Assembly (NCBI GenBank): GCA_016490735.1
Contig: JAEMWC010001187.1
Coordinates: 92,501-156,500 of the forward strand
Origin: Pachyseris speciosa
Taxonomy: Eukaryota > Cnidaria > Anthozoa > Scleractinia > Pachyseridae
Direction: 5' to 3'
Length of the DNA: 64,000 nt
Under the pieces are notes generated by a model. It did no database searches. It was not told where the DNA came from and saw nothing but the letters and a program-made list of their open reading frames with translations. How positions within the stretch are numbered: position 1 is the stretch's first letter; each line of letters begins with the position of its first letter. Shown here piece after piece: positions 46,101 through 55,651 of the stretch. Position numbers and translations under genes: made by a program.

Positions 46101-47991
46101 GTGGCTAGTGAGAGGTTTGATTCACTAGCCAAAACAAATTTTTCAATAGCCAGACCTGTTTGCCAGACATTAATCGTGTGCAAAATCCACTAGCCAAAAT
46201 GGGATTTTTACTAGTCTGTGGCTAGTTGGCTACCGTTAGTCTAAGTCGAGTACCAATTTCCTTCTCTACCCCTTCCTGCCCAAGGACAAGACATTCAAGG
46301 GGATGTGGGTCTCAAAGTTTGCAAAGCTTTTAAGACCCTGTTTACAAGCAGGGAGGGGAACCCTGGCACTAGGGTTACCCTTTCCAAAGGGTTACCCTAG
46401 CACTTCTACATTTCGTCATGTTTACAAGGCAGCTAGGGTTACCCTAGTAGTAGGGTAACCCTAGCTGAGCACTGGATTTACCCTAGCACCAGGGTAACCC
46501 TAGCTGACTTGTAAATGCTCTGCTAGGGATAACTCGCAGGCCTACCGAGGACAACTTTACTTGTTTCCAGACCCTATGAATGTTGACAACAAATGGCCAT
46601 CATGGTGGACCACATACAACGCAGGACTAAATTCGTGCAATATAATCCTCTTTCTCTCTTGGCAACCGAAAATATTTCTAATGCAGGGTTGGTTAAGTCC
46701 TCTGATATTTCCAGCTTCTTCTGGACCAAGTAATTGATGAAATCAAACAAACAGACTGGAACAGCACTGTGTTTGACATTGCAACTAATGTTGTCGTTGT
46801 CTAGCAATAAGAAGGTAACATAGTAGCAACCCATAACACTGGAAAGCAGCAATAACAGGCAGAACAGACATTAGAGACTCCAGTATCTTGAAGAACTCTT
46901 CCCTTGTTGGCCATTTTGTATGTGATTAAGTTGTCCCTGGTGGTAGAGTAACCCTACCTGTGAAATTTTGCTTGTAAACCCGGCCTATCCTTGACCCTCC
47001 TGCTAGGGTAACTTGTAAACAGGGCATAAAAAGAGAAGTACCGAGCCAAGCTGTAATTTCGAAAGGGAGGAATGGGTAATCAAATAAAGCCTCCTGTTGG
47101 AGGGTTTTGAAACACAAGGAATACAATCAGATGGGAAAGTTGGCAATAATTTATAAATGCAGCTGAATAAATGAGCTTAATTTTTTGGCCATCTCAACTG
47201 ATTGTAAACCTTGCCGAGCCTTTTCACATAACAAGGCCATACTTTGCAGAGATACATGAGAAAACAATCACACTTACTTGTTGAATATCCACATAAATCT
47301 TGAGAAACTCTCCTCCAAGTAAAAATCCAATTGCAGGGCCCAGTGTAGCTATAGCATACATAATTCCAAGGAAAATCCCCGAAGTTGAGTGCCGTACATT
47401 TTCATCAATGAAAGCAGTTCCCAAAGTGTACACAGGGGTTGCACCAACCCCAATGAAAATCTCGGCCAGGACAAAAACAAAAATGTGGTACCACACGGCA
47501 CTTTTGCACAGCAAATTTGCAGGGAAGGAATCTGATGAGCAAAAATTGCTGTTGTTGGAGCCAGGTTCATATTTTCCAACAAGGACGTGTGGAACGGCGA
47601 ACAACAAGCAGCCAATTCCTAAAATAAAAGCTCCGATACCTAGCCATTTCGGTTTGTGCTGGTGGCCATAATAGCTAACTACGACAGCCATGATTGCAGC
47701 GGATATATCATAGCAACTTACGATGATTCCAACTTCGTTGGTTTTCAACGAGAAACGTCTTTCAAGTGAAGAAATGACAACTCCAGAAAGCCCAGAAACA
47801 ATCATGCCTTGGGCAAGAACGAACCAGCACTGAAATACGAGGAACCACTTTGGCTTCGCAAATCGTTGTAAAAACGTCGGTCGCCATGCTAGCAACCCAC
47901 AAGTCGGTGTGGACTCTTCGCGTCCCGTGTCACATTCGTTTTCGAATCTTTGGTTTTCAAACGTTGCGCTCGCAACGCTTTCTTCGTCCAT
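30859..47991 (-). CDS. SLCO: Solute carrier organic anion transporter (SLCO/OATP family), six exons
   Basis: Joining 47991-47278, 42204-41636, 38501-38345, 37168-37005, 33829-33641 and 31156-30859 gives one 696-residue frame with consistent phases (0, 2, 0, 2, 2). It has the 12-helix layout of the OATP branch of the major facilitator superfamily. Family marks are the signature FIGAWWLGF (about 251-259), the Cys-rich Kazal-like extracellular loop between helices 9 and 10 (CNAACNCDVRYFSPICSETDQLTFYSPCYAGC, then YQNCSC and GCKPEC), and [32 protein letters not shown]. The family exchanges amphipathic organic anions across the plasma membrane. The substrate and exact subfamily cannot be told from sequence. 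The first ATG is followed by an acidic cytosolic tail and helix 1. Confidence 0.92.
31267..31395. repeat. Foldback hairpin in SLCO intron 5
   Basis: 'gttatccaacgctttt' pairs with 'agaaagggttgcataac', and 'tggtataccatgggata' with its inverse. A small MITE is likely. Confidence 0.6.
31667..32103. mobile_element. MITE with 'ATACCTGCCAAC' ends
   Basis: Left 'agtatacctgccaacg' and right 'gagttggcaggtatat' are inverted; interior halves repeat 'gattttcatctccttgcgac' type phrases. It lies in SLCO intron 5. Confidence 0.65.
32820..33330 (+). repeat. Dispersed repeat, copy 2
   Basis: Same family and orientation as 13770-14305. Confidence 0.7.
33425..33580 (-). mobile_element. tRNA-derived SINE fragment
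   Basis: On the minus strand a tRNA-like head (GCCATGTGGTTAGGCCGCTG ... CCAGGGTTCAAGTTC) precedes an unrelated tail containing 'cactagtaactagccaactg'. The first and second boxes resemble Pol III A and B boxes; the B box is imperfect. Confidence 0.55.
33641..33829 (-). CDS. SLCO: SLCO coding exon 5 (helices 10-11)
   Basis: This exon encodes [41 protein letters not shown] and a Cys-containing external segment ending EYDTPLF(R). The acceptor is ctactgttag and the donor GTTAGT. Confidence 0.9.
34210..36002. mobile_element. Giant palindromic (foldback) element, copy 2
   Basis: It has the same ends as copy 1 (ATTGAAGGGCTCAG / CTGAGCCCTTCAAT). The inverted arms are now only about 200 bp (34210-34420 and 35800-36002). 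The remaining right half still matches copy 1 inwards ('catcgaaaacgga', 'tatagtctacgtcacactat', the centre around 34880-35030), so most of the left arm was lost or replaced. It sits in SLCO intron 4. Confidence 0.78.
36112..36492. mobile_element. G/C-ended MITE, copy 2
   Basis: 'ccccggagggaggaggtactccc' on the left and 'gaccccgaggt...cctccccg' on the right frame an interior of repeated 'tatatgaaaggggtacctttt' phrases. Confidence 0.6.
36690..36840. repeat. Tandem AT-rich duplication
   Basis: 'aatatataataacaatgaca' plus 'acaattcaataaca' and 'acaacatgtga' occur twice with a period of about 53 bp. Confidence 0.7.
37005..37168 (-). CDS. SLCO: SLCO coding exon 4 (end of Kazal-like loop, helix 10)
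   Basis: This exon encodes SYQNCSCFPIPLSKGIQGSGCKPEC, completing the Cys-rich loop, then FMFFLFGLMVFTF and the conserved TLR. The acceptor is ttgccacag and the donor GTTAGG; 164 bp, phases 0 and 2. Confidence 0.9.
37169..38344 (-). other. SLCO intron 3
   Basis: A (GAT)n/(ATG)n microsatellite lies at about 37608-37640. After it, a moderately familiar coral-type repeat ('agcactttaatacagagag ... ggctctactgcca') runs to about 37920, with no coding content. Confidence 0.5.
38345..38501 (-). CDS. SLCO: SLCO coding exon 3 (Kazal-like domain)
   Basis: This exon encodes SSSALVNLTSSCNAACNCDVRYFSPICSETDQLTFYSPCYAGCTADNVLGEK with seven Cys, the extracellular Kazal-like module diagnostic for OATPs, with an N-glycosylation sequon (NLT). 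The acceptor is aatttgtag and the donor GTAAGT; 157 bp, phase 2 in and 0 out. Confidence 0.9.
38680..39400. repeat. Degenerate tandem repeat, SLCO intron 2
   Basis: Variants of 'aatttgcccc(a/t)aaaat', 'ccaatttttcc(a/g)c/tgaa' and 'gaaatc(a/g)gccaa' recur roughly every 45-50 bp. Both strands show artefactual ORFs rich in Phe, Lys and Asn here (39025-39324 and 39059-39271). Confidence 0.65.
40435..40862. mobile_element. MITE with 'TTAAAGTGCCTATGAAGT' ends
   Basis: The inverted ends TTAAAGTGCCTATGAAGT and ACTTCATAGGCACTTTAA are perfect; 428 bp, in SLCO intron 2. Confidence 0.8.
40863..41635 (-). other. SLCO intron 2, remainder
   Basis: The overlapping ORFs at 41063-41514 on both strands have Cys-rich or low-complexity translations without a recognisable domain; I treat them as non-coding. 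Confidence 0.45.
41636..42204 (-). CDS. SLCO: SLCO coding exon 2 (helices 6-9)
   Basis: This exon starts PEGVELTPEDSGFIGAWWLGF after the acceptor tttttctag, covering the OATP signature. It continues through a cytosolic loop with a short Lys/Glu stretch and helices 7-9 (AFVFLALAASFEGFAVGGF, GLVVVPGGCGGMLFGGYLI, IIKACFIIACLATLWAFGLFF). The donor is GTAAAT; 569 bp. Confidence 0.92.
42490..42690. repeat. Inverted and direct 'aatcgaactt' repeats
   Basis: The motif (T/A)AATCGAACTTAAT and its inverse occur about ten times in 200 bp; probably a degenerate foldback element. Confidence 0.6.
42797..43075. mobile_element. Harbinger-like MITE, rearranged relatives of 10247-10496
   Basis: Two right ends ('gcctcatttagccagagctt', near 42830 and 42950) and one left end ('aagctctggctaaacgaggc', near 43037) of that family are present, plus its 'gttgccacaacaatgtt' core. 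Confidence 0.7.
43981..44160 (+). repeat. G-rich tandem repeat, about 20-bp unit
   Basis: 'gttttggggtcttcattttt' and variants repeat about eight times, with a run of nine G near 44050. It lies in SLCO intron 1. Confidence 0.75.
44316..44487. mobile_element. MITE with 'TAGCCTCCTTC' ends
   Basis: The arms TAGCCTCCTTCGCAACCATT ... 'ctattctccctcc' and their inverse pair over about 50 bp. A half copy ('ggagggagaatgggac ... gaaggaggcta') lies at 45352-45400. Confidence 0.8.
44590..45150 (+). pseudogene. LINE reverse transcriptase C-terminus, degenerate
   Basis: Across shifting frames the plus strand reads LYKALVHPFLEYACWCG, LNGTL/SLERRREFLSLV, IFNLNGLNFGNYFEL and YKIQTKLAKLTCYKFSFFV, the usual order at the C-terminus of a CR1-like RT. 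Several frameshifts and stops make it dead. It is sense-opposed to SLCO, within intron 1. Confidence 0.65.
45681..46052. mobile_element. Harbinger-like MITE 'AGCCTTGGCCAAACGGA'
   Basis: The inverted ends AGCCTTGGCCAAACGGACTC and inverse have a TTA duplication on both sides (45678-45680 and 46053-46055). The interior is a patchwork of 'acttgcaagtcgcaag'. Confidence 0.82.
46066..46245 (+). repeat. Repeat 'ggctcgagact...ttagtct', copy 1
   Basis: Shares 'ttactagcccagtggctagt', 'gtttgattcactag' and 'actagtctgtggctagttgg' with 62608-63076, same orientation. Confidence 0.75.
46336..47024. mobile_element. Element with 'CCCTGTTTACAAG' ends and TAGGGTTACCCTA palindromes
   Basis: CCCTGTTTACAAG (46336-46348) and its exact inverse (47012-47024) bound 689 bp. 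The ends carry several copies of a 14-15 bp palindrome built on TAGGGTTACCCTA (46370-46510) and single-armed remnants at 46940-47010. An unrelated interior runs 46530-46930. Confidence 0.7.
47278..47991 (-). CDS. SLCO: SLCO coding exon 1 (N-terminus, helices 1-5)
   Basis: This exon encodes residues 1-238: an acidic cytosolic head, then helices at about 50-72, 88-107, 116-137, 169-192 and 205-226. It includes GVVISSLERRFSL and DENVRHSTSGIFLGIMYAIATLGPAIGFLLGG, conserved in the family. The donor is GTAAGT, phase 0. Confidence 0.92.
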
Positions 47992-49807
47992 TTTGCGAGG
48001 TTTTATCTTATGTAAATAAACGCTTCAGAGAGTTCTCTAACGGGGAATCTGTCAACAATCGTTAACCAGTGCCTTTTGCAAACATGTCATCGTTTCTAAA
48101 CGAAAGAACAATAGGTGAAAACCTCGTTAGCGGCGTTATTAAATTAAAAATATGGGTCCTAGTGCATATGCCAATAGTAATGCCAAGTTCTAGTCTCAAA
48201 GTTTGCTATAGAGCCCTATTAATATTTGTCAACTCACGCTCCGACAGAATGTTTTTGTCAGAAAAAGCCCCACGGGTCAAACAACTGGCCAATAGTTTTT
48301 CGAGAATCACTTAACACAAATACAAGTGATTTTAACAAAAGTAACTGATGACGATCTTTCGACCGCAAAGTAAACTGAAATTGCGGTCTGGATTGATTGC
48401 GAAATAAGAGGGAAAGAATTGCAGTCAAGCTAACATAAAGACGTCAAGGAAACCGTTCATGAAAAAAATCAAATTATGGTAGATCGCATTTAATTTACCA
48501 CTTACCAAGGCGTAACGAAAGCGGGCAGCACTCTTGTCAGCAAATATTACAATATTGACTCTTTTTAGCGGGTTGTTCCAATTTTCAATGATGCTAAACC
48601 AGTTTCCTAAGGTTTCCAAGAACTTGCTACGAAAAGTAATTTTGGTTGCATGCCGGGATCGGAAATTCGCGCGGGCATAATAAGTTCACGGCAACCAATC
48701 CGCACGATTAAAATAAAACCGCAGAATGACACACTTTAACCTCCGCGTAAAGTATTTGATAATTCTTGAGTTCACTTACAGATTTTTTCCTTTTTTAGCG
48801 CATCTCAGCCCCGTGGGAGAGGAAATAAGCGCCAACTAACCTTGACATGACGTCAAACCTCCGCCCCCACATCGTGGTCACGCAATATTTTTTACAAATG
48901 GCATAATAGGTGTTGTTTGGATTTGGATTTGTAACGCTGTTTGAGGCAGCGGGCAACATTACGCCGTCCTTGTATCGAACGTTTCGTTCAAACTGATATC
49001 TAGGGTGTAAAAAAAAATAGGCCATGCATGGCTTTATAGCATGCCTGGGAGGAGGGAAATCTTGAGGCGAGAGATGTTCCTAGGTTATGGGTGAAACTCG
49101 CCCGGAAGGGTGGGGAATTTGAATTGAGATGTACGTGGTTCAAAGGGTTCCCGCTTTCTTCAACAACTGGCTCACTAAAACTCCAAGAGAACGTGACGAA
49201 GTTTCTTTGGGAGGCACTGTAAATTCCAGAGACATCTATTTCAAAGGCGACTGTTGATAGCCCTGTGAAAGAGCCATTTACCAGACCAAACACTATAAAA
49301 CAAATGTCTCTCTCTGGCTTTATTTTTTCTCTCTTTCTCGGGAGGGACACTTACTACCATTTTCGAGCTACCAACAAACAGCAACAACATCTTTATTGAA
49401 CCTTGGATTTTCTTTGATACAAAATTATATAAGTTAATACATAAGCCGTAACGGCCAACCTTTTTCCGCGTTGTTGTCAAAACTTGACATGTCAAGAAAT
49501 CATGTGCGACAGTTTGTCTCGGTTCGCGGAAAAAAGTTGGCCGTTCACGGTAGCTCGAAAACGGTAGTAACATAACTGTCGGTCCGTCAAGCATGGGGCA
49601 AGGAATCTTAACAAGAAAATGTTTTAAAGTTTAATGCACAAGGACTGCCCGAGGGATGAATGTCGCGTTTTAGAACTGTTCGAGGCATTAAAGGGGTGCT
49701 ATCACACCAATTCTTGTTACACTGAATTTGTGCCAGCAAGTTTAGACTGTTAGCAGTCCCCTTCATTTCTGGTGATAGCCGGGAGCTTAAACGCTAATAG
49801 CTCGGCG
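47992..49807. other. Upstream of SLCO, nothing recognised
   Basis: This probably holds the SLCO 5' UTR and promoter. ORFs at 49000-49594 (-) overlap one another and have no recognisable domain. No TATA box or repeat is clear. Confidence 0.4.
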
Positions 49808-50105
49808 AGACCCCCGGAGGGGGGGTGTACTCCCATAAAGTCCGGATAGGTGTGTGCCGCGAAGGGTCTTAAACCCTGACCCTATTTAAGGAACAATCCA
49901 ACGAAAATTGATACCCTATTTAAGGCCCAAATCCGAAAAATGACATCGCTTTGGCAATACTTTAACTTTGACAGATCATTTGTTTTCCGCTTAACTGGGT
50001 GAGAACCGAGAAAAACCATACCTTATTCCGCGGCACGTACCTATATAGCCCATATAGCGGAGTACCCCCCCCCCCCTCCCCTCCCCGCTCCGGGGCGAGA
50101 CTAGT
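49808..50105. mobile_element. G/C-ended MITE, copy 3
   Basis: 'cccccggagggggggtgtactccc' on the left and 'gcggagtaccccccccccc...gctccgggg' on the right are imperfect inverses; interior 'accctatttaaggaacaatcc' type phrases. Confidence 0.65.
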
Positions 50106-50753
50106 GACATCAGAAGTGAATGCACTGAGGGCCGGGAGGGTGGGGGAGAGCCGGGAAAAAGAAATTAATTAATGTTAGATTAGACCTGATGTCAATAACA
50201 GAGAATTTCCCATTTCCTGAGGAGGTCGTGGGAAGAACCTTGTGGAACTGATCTCCAGACCAAAAAGTCTACTGACATGAATTTTGGCGTACCAGTCTTG
50301 AAAAAATTCTAAAATTTTTTCTTTGGGTACGTCAACAAGTGTGGCTTTTCTCTGGTGGTAGCAGGAAAAGAACAATGCGCTGCCTCAAAAAACAGGAGTG
50401 TCCGCTCACCCTTTGCTCAAAGAGGCCAAACCTCTATAGTTGGAGCACAGAAAGTTCAGAATTTAAATACGGAAACGAGGAGGACCCGAGAAGCACCCAG
50501 AGGTCCAGTTAACATTTTGTCTATTCCACTGTCAGTGACATGATATTTTATAAACTAATGAAAAATCTTGTTAAATACTGTTTATTCATCTGATTCATGG
50601 CTTTTAGAAACGTAGAAATTAAATTCCCAATGTCCACAATGCATTGCAAACTTTGCAACTTATTATCATCAGCGGAGTTAAGAGCCTAATAAATTAAACG
50701 AGGACACATTGTTGCGGACACATGTTTTCCTTAAAGTGTCTATAACATCTTCT
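50106..50753. other. Intergenic, nothing recognised
   Basis: No gene or clear repeat seen. Confidence 0.4.
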
Positions 50754-51153
50754 GTGGTTCTGGTATGTACATAAGGAGTAGATAGCCGTCCAAAAAGGTT
50801 TTTTCGAATTCCACCGTGTTTTTTTGCCGCATGAACTACGCCCATCAAACTTGACCGAGCTAGTAAGGACATGGGTCAGGAGCCCATTACTATGGGCTCC
50901 TGGCATGAGTCTATTCCTGATTTGACGTCACAAACTGCTTTGCGTGCATGTTTAGAAAGACTTAATGCGATGCAAATCAGTTTTTGACATCAAATCAGGA
51001 ATAGCCCATGCCCTTTACTAGCTCGGTCAAGTTTGAAGGGTGTGGCTCAAGCAGGAAATTTGAACGATGATTTCAAAGCAAAATTAAAACACGGTGGAAT
51101 TCGAAAAACTTTTTTGAACAGCTATCTACTCCTTACATACATTCCAGAACCAC
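50754..51153. mobile_element. Foldback element, about 130-bp arms
   Basis: GTGGTTCTGGTATGTACATA ... 'ttcgaattccaccgtgtt' is inverted at the right, ending GGAATGTATG complement to GAACCAC at 51153. Inner arms include 'cttgaccgagctagtaa' and inverse. The centre resembles 9810-9890. Confidence 0.75.
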
Positions 51154-51238
51154 AAAAAAAACAGTGGGTGGGGGAGTGAAACACGAAAATTTGGTTTATC
51201 AACGGAGTTGATAATGCAAATTGACCACCGTACAGGGA

Positions 51239-51288
51239 TTCGATTCGCTGACGTTTCGAGCGTTTGCCCTTCGTCGGAGCGAATCGAG
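51239..51288 (-). ncRNA. Hammerhead-like motif, family B (perfect helix I)
   Basis: On the minus strand GATTCGCT pairs with AGCGAATC in a perfect 8-bp helix I. Stem II is GGGC/GCTC, then CGAAAC GTC. The first core box is CCGACGA, one base off consensus (C for U4). Confidence 0.45.
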
Positions 51289-51373
51289 GAATTGTGGGTT
51301 GTGTATGGTTTATATAGAGAAAATGGAGCTACGCTATTGGTGGTAACATGGTAACGTGAAAAACAGGAATAAA

Positions 51374-51691
51374 TTAATTGAATGAAAAGCGCTCGTTGAT
51401 ACCGTGGGGATTAAGAGTGCCAATTTGAAAGATCAGTTTTTGCTCGAGATTTTTACGGCTTTCCGTGGTACCTTGGTGTAGAGAAAGGCCGGAGATCGAC
51501 ATGTGCTGTTTGGAATGGCTAGGGAGATTAAAATGCCGAGCGACTGGCTTGGATACATCTTTGTCGTCTTTCTCGACATCACGTAGATGTTCTTGGAATC
51601 GGTCACCTAGTCGTCTTCCTGTTTCGCCGATGTATAACTTTTTGCATAATGTACAGGTTATGCAATAGATAACATTTGCGGAGGTACACAT
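51374..51691 (-). pseudogene. GIY-YIG endonuclease domain, family B fragment
   Basis: The 105-codon frame holds VIYCITCTLCKKLYIGETGRRLGDRFQEHL and NLEQKLIFQIG (conserved Arg and Glu present). There is no RT, so it is a fragment. Confidence 0.8.
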
Positions 51692-51768
51692 GAAACGATC
51701 AGTGATCTTAACAGATCGCTTAGGGCCCGATATTTTGCCAGTGTTTAGAATGAAAGGACAAGTTTTTC

Positions 51769-52681
51769 ATATAAACCATACAAATGTTTCCCTGTTTGCC
51801 TTTGTGCGCAACATTTTTGGCGGTCACAAAAAATGTGTCCGAGACACAAAAAATGTTTCTGATTTCTCGTGTCTGCAACAAATGTTTCCCAGTTTGCGCA
51901 GCATAGAAACACAGCATTTATTTTGTGTCCCGCTCGTTTGCTCACCCAGTAAACACCATGACCATTAATGTGCCCGCCACAATGTCAGATCCTCGTTTGC
52001 CAGGGCCTTTACAACCCGAAGACAATAGTGTCAGATAGCACAGATATCCCACACACACAAACTAAAGCTCCCTTTAGAAGGCATCACTTTGTTTATGCCA
52101 AAGTTGACGAAAGACCTACAACTACGTTTCGAATGGTTCCATATATGTCAAACTACATCGTGTCGCCGACGACTACGTGAAATGTTATAGGATACAATTT
52201 AGAAAAATGTTCTAAACCTCTGCAACAGACACATGGCACAAGGTTTGCTAGTGCGCATGCGGTCTGAGCACCGTGGAATTAGTCCAACCAGGAGTCCAAC
52301 AAGCTGAAAATTTGTCGACTGCAATTGTTCTACAGTGCATCACGCTGTGTTGACGTCTGGTGTAAAAGAACTATTTGTTACATTTAAGTTGCAAATCAGA
52401 CGTAAAAGACATCTCCTTGGAGCAATACGTACAACTGGTCGATAAACTGTCTACAAATCATAACGGCATTCTCGCTGGGACCCACTAACGATCATTTGTC
52501 TTCGAAGGTATCTTTGGATGTCTTCGATACATCGTGTGCAATTTTCCGTCAACTTGGCAATTTGTCAGGAAGTCTTAGTAACTCTTTCGAACTCATTGAA
52601 TGAACTTGAAGTTTTGGCAGGTAGATGACAGATATGCGACACAAAGCATCCACCTCAAGCAATCTCCTTTTCTGACGATGT
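51769..52681. other. Between Penelope fragment and novel gene
   Basis: 51770-51960 has several 'aaatgtttccc/gtttgcgcaac' phrases in both orientations, probably a decayed foldback. A minus-strand ORF (52740-52549) overlaps the 3' end of the novel gene in another frame and has a hydrophobic start. Confidence 0.4.
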
Positions 52682-52983
52682 TCAGTATGAAGGGAAACGC
52701 CATCTACGACTGCAGCTAACAGGATAATGCCAGTTATCAAACATGGTTCCTTCAGCTGAGCTATAATGAAGGTCGAACGCCACCAAGGATCTGTTAGAAG
52801 CAGCAGGAAGTCCGACGCATTTTTTATCCGGATCGTGATGATCCACGAAACAGTTCCAAGATGACAGGGGTACAGTGCTCATCCGAACCATTTTCTGTCC
52901 AACATTGCCGGTTATGCACCATTCTGGAGTTTTGTCCTCCCTGAATGACAATCTAACTGGCAGCACGCCCCTGGCTACTGTTC
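52682..52983 (-). CDS. Novel gene exon 3
   Basis: After the acceptor cttcaatag the split Gly codon is restored, giving GTVARGVLPVRLSFREDKTPEWC ... SSWNCFVDHHDPDKKCVGLP ... FDLHYSSAEGTMFDNW. Four Cys are present. It ends at TGA in SRRWRFPSY; the last dozen residues look less protein-like, so a missed donor is possible. Confidence 0.6.
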
Positions 52984-54027
52984 CTATTGAAGAAAAAGCA
53001 TCTGTTAAACAGATTTATCAGTAAAGCAGAAGAGCACACAAATGGGGACACAGGACCCTGAACATCCCGTTTTTCGGACCCTTTACTTACGGTTCTCACC
53101 GGCCTCCTGTCCTCATTACGCCTTCGCCTACAACCTCGACCCAAAGGCATTTCCATACGGAACGAGGTTAAACTCTGCTTCCAACATGAACCTTTTTCCT
53201 TGGTTATTGTATATTTGTATAAATCTACTAGCGTTCTACCACGCCATGCCGTTCTCTGATTAGCTACGCTGCTCGCCATCTGTTCTGTGATAGATAGTGA
53301 TCTGCGGTTGCCAAGAAAATGGCGGCCGCTTCTTCGCGTTTTCGAAGTGTCTACGTGGAAGATTTAGACAATTTACGTGTTTAGTTTTGAACGACTAGTA
53401 GATTTATACTAAAACAATTAGATTATTCGCTCTCGATTTCTATGCGTGATAGTTGATTCGGGATGCGCCCTCATCAGCTATCACGCGATAGAAATCTCGA
53501 GCTCATAATCTAATTGTTAAATATTACGCAATTTTCGCCTTTTTCCCACTAACGTATTCTTATGCGTCAATTGCAGAGCTCCCACCCTCTGACTCTTCAC
53601 AAGTTAGAGATTAAATTTTCATGTCATTCCTTAAACAGGAACAGTCCAATATAAATTACTCATAGTGTATGTAGCTCGCCGCAGTTTCTCTGTGGAGTTT
53701 ACAGCATATTTTGTGACCCCCTGAAATCTCGCTAATCCTTCGCATATAAAGAGGGGGGAGAAACATCCCTCACTGGCGGGACCCCTCTCCAACTCTCTCA
53801 CCTCTACAGTCCATTATATGGTATCCCAGGTGCAGCAAATACAGCAATCATTTGGAAACGTGAACATTTGATTTATCGAAGAAGTTGATAATGTAAATTC
53901 GACCACAGTAAAAGATTCAAAAACGAAGGGCTAACTCTCGAAACGAAAGCATTTGAATCCCTTTACCGTGGTCAATTTACATTATCGACATCGTTGATAA
54001 ACCAAATTTTTGTGTTTCACTCCCCCG

Positions 54028-54059
<32 letters not shown>

Positions 54060-55542
54060 ACCTCCTTTATTTGGAAATGTGGCTGCTGTATGCAGCGAAC
54101 TAGTGTTTGAGCAACTGAATCCACCGCACATGATTGTGTAATCTAGGGTGCCTTGCATTTGACATTTTTTGTTCAATCTGGGAAGTGATAGTGGAACGCG
54201 CGAAAAAAGGCAAAATTTGGAACACTCGCGGGGTGCTCCAGTTATTCAGCAGTAGATTTTCACCAATTCACCCGCTTAAACTTCCCTCTTCCAGTTTGTC
54301 GTCTTCTTGCGCCATCAATGCGCTACTTTTGTAAGACTTTCGATTTGCCAATGAGATTGTAATGTTTGATTTAAAAAAAATCCTTTTGTTTTTTAAACAT
54401 GGACTGAGTCTGCGCAGCTTCCTGACAGAAAAATCTGGCAAGACGTAAAATTGCTCCTTGTTCCCCTATCAACAGTTCCCGTCGACATTTGTTCACGGTT
54501 AAATATAGCCCGGCCCTTTGAGGGCCTCACTCGTGTAAATGAATTACGTTACCTTTTGTATAGAATCCACTCTCGTGTAACCACGTTAACGCATGCGCAG
54601 AAATAGTGGCATTATTAGTGACTGTCTGTCCGATGTGGACAGTCAGCTCCGTAGGATATGACAAAGAAACTCGGGGCAAGCTGTAGGTGACTGTCACGTC
54701 AAAGGATAGGCTTGCCGCAGCACATAAACGGTGAATATAAAACAAGGGAACGCACATTATCTGAAAACAAATAGAAACGACAGATGTTAGTGAAAAGGTA
54801 GGCTCTAATCATTGCTAACTTTTTCGCTCCTTGTCACGAGCCGCGAGGCTAGCGTCCACTGCGGGAATTTAATTTACCAACTTGTCAGTGCGATTGTAAT
54901 CCTACGAGCAAACCTCTGTTTGATTGAAGATAATCTGTAAACTACTCCTGAATCATTAACGGTGAAGGTCTCTTACCAATCCGCGCAGGACTAACCTACA
55001 GGCATTATTAATGGGCATCAATCGTCGCGACAGTACAGGCTTAGATCAATCAGTCAACCAAGTATACAAACAATCAATTCACTCACTCACTCACTCACTC
55101 ACTCACTCACTCACTCCCTCCTTCGTTCGTTCGTTTCAGCTAGCCTGCCAGCCAGCCAACCGACCGGCCGGTCAGTCAGTCAGTCAGTCAGTCGGTCGGT
55201 CGGTCGGTCGGTCGGTCGGTCGGTCGGTCGGTCAGTCAGTCAGTCAGTCAGCAGTGAGTCTTCGTGTTTTGCGTACGCTTCGCTTGAAAAAAAAGAAGCA
55301 GCTAAGGACCGACAGTTTACGACATCCTCCCCCGGGGAATCCAACTGTGCGCATTGAAAGAGACTTCTCTCAGGCTATGGACGCCAAACTGCCCAACCTT
55401 GAAATTAGCCAAGAACGCCGAGTCTGGCATCTAAACCAGGACTAAATTGGCAAGTGTTGAAAAAGAAATGCAAACTTGTAAAAGAAATTAATGTTTTGAA
55501 TATGTTGTTATTGAACGGCGATCCTCACTGATAATTAATAGC

Positions 55543-55573
<31 letters not shown>

Positions 55574-55605
55574 CGTTGATAAACCAAATTTTCGTGTTTC
55601 ACTCC

Positions 55606-55651
<46 letters not shown>

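Larger units (their letters stand above)
51163..51768 (-). mobile_element. Penelope-like element, family B, truncated copy
   Basis: This closely matches 58400-59010 on the same strand. It ends on the 5' side at about 51768 (within the Cys cluster) and lacks the last bases of the tail. Confidence 0.82.

Noticed and set aside
46370..46510. Interstitial telomere array
   Set aside because: TAGGG units alternate in orientation as palindromes rather than forming TTAGGG tandem repeats.
49000..49594. Overlapping minus-strand ORFs upstream of SLCO
   Set aside because: Two frames overlap each other and neither resembles a protein family.
52549..52740. Minus-strand ORF with a hydrophobic start (ITGIILLAAVV) as the C-terminus of the novel gene
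   Set aside because: It is in a different frame from exon 3 and no donor/acceptor pair joins them convincingly, though a frameshift cannot be excluded.
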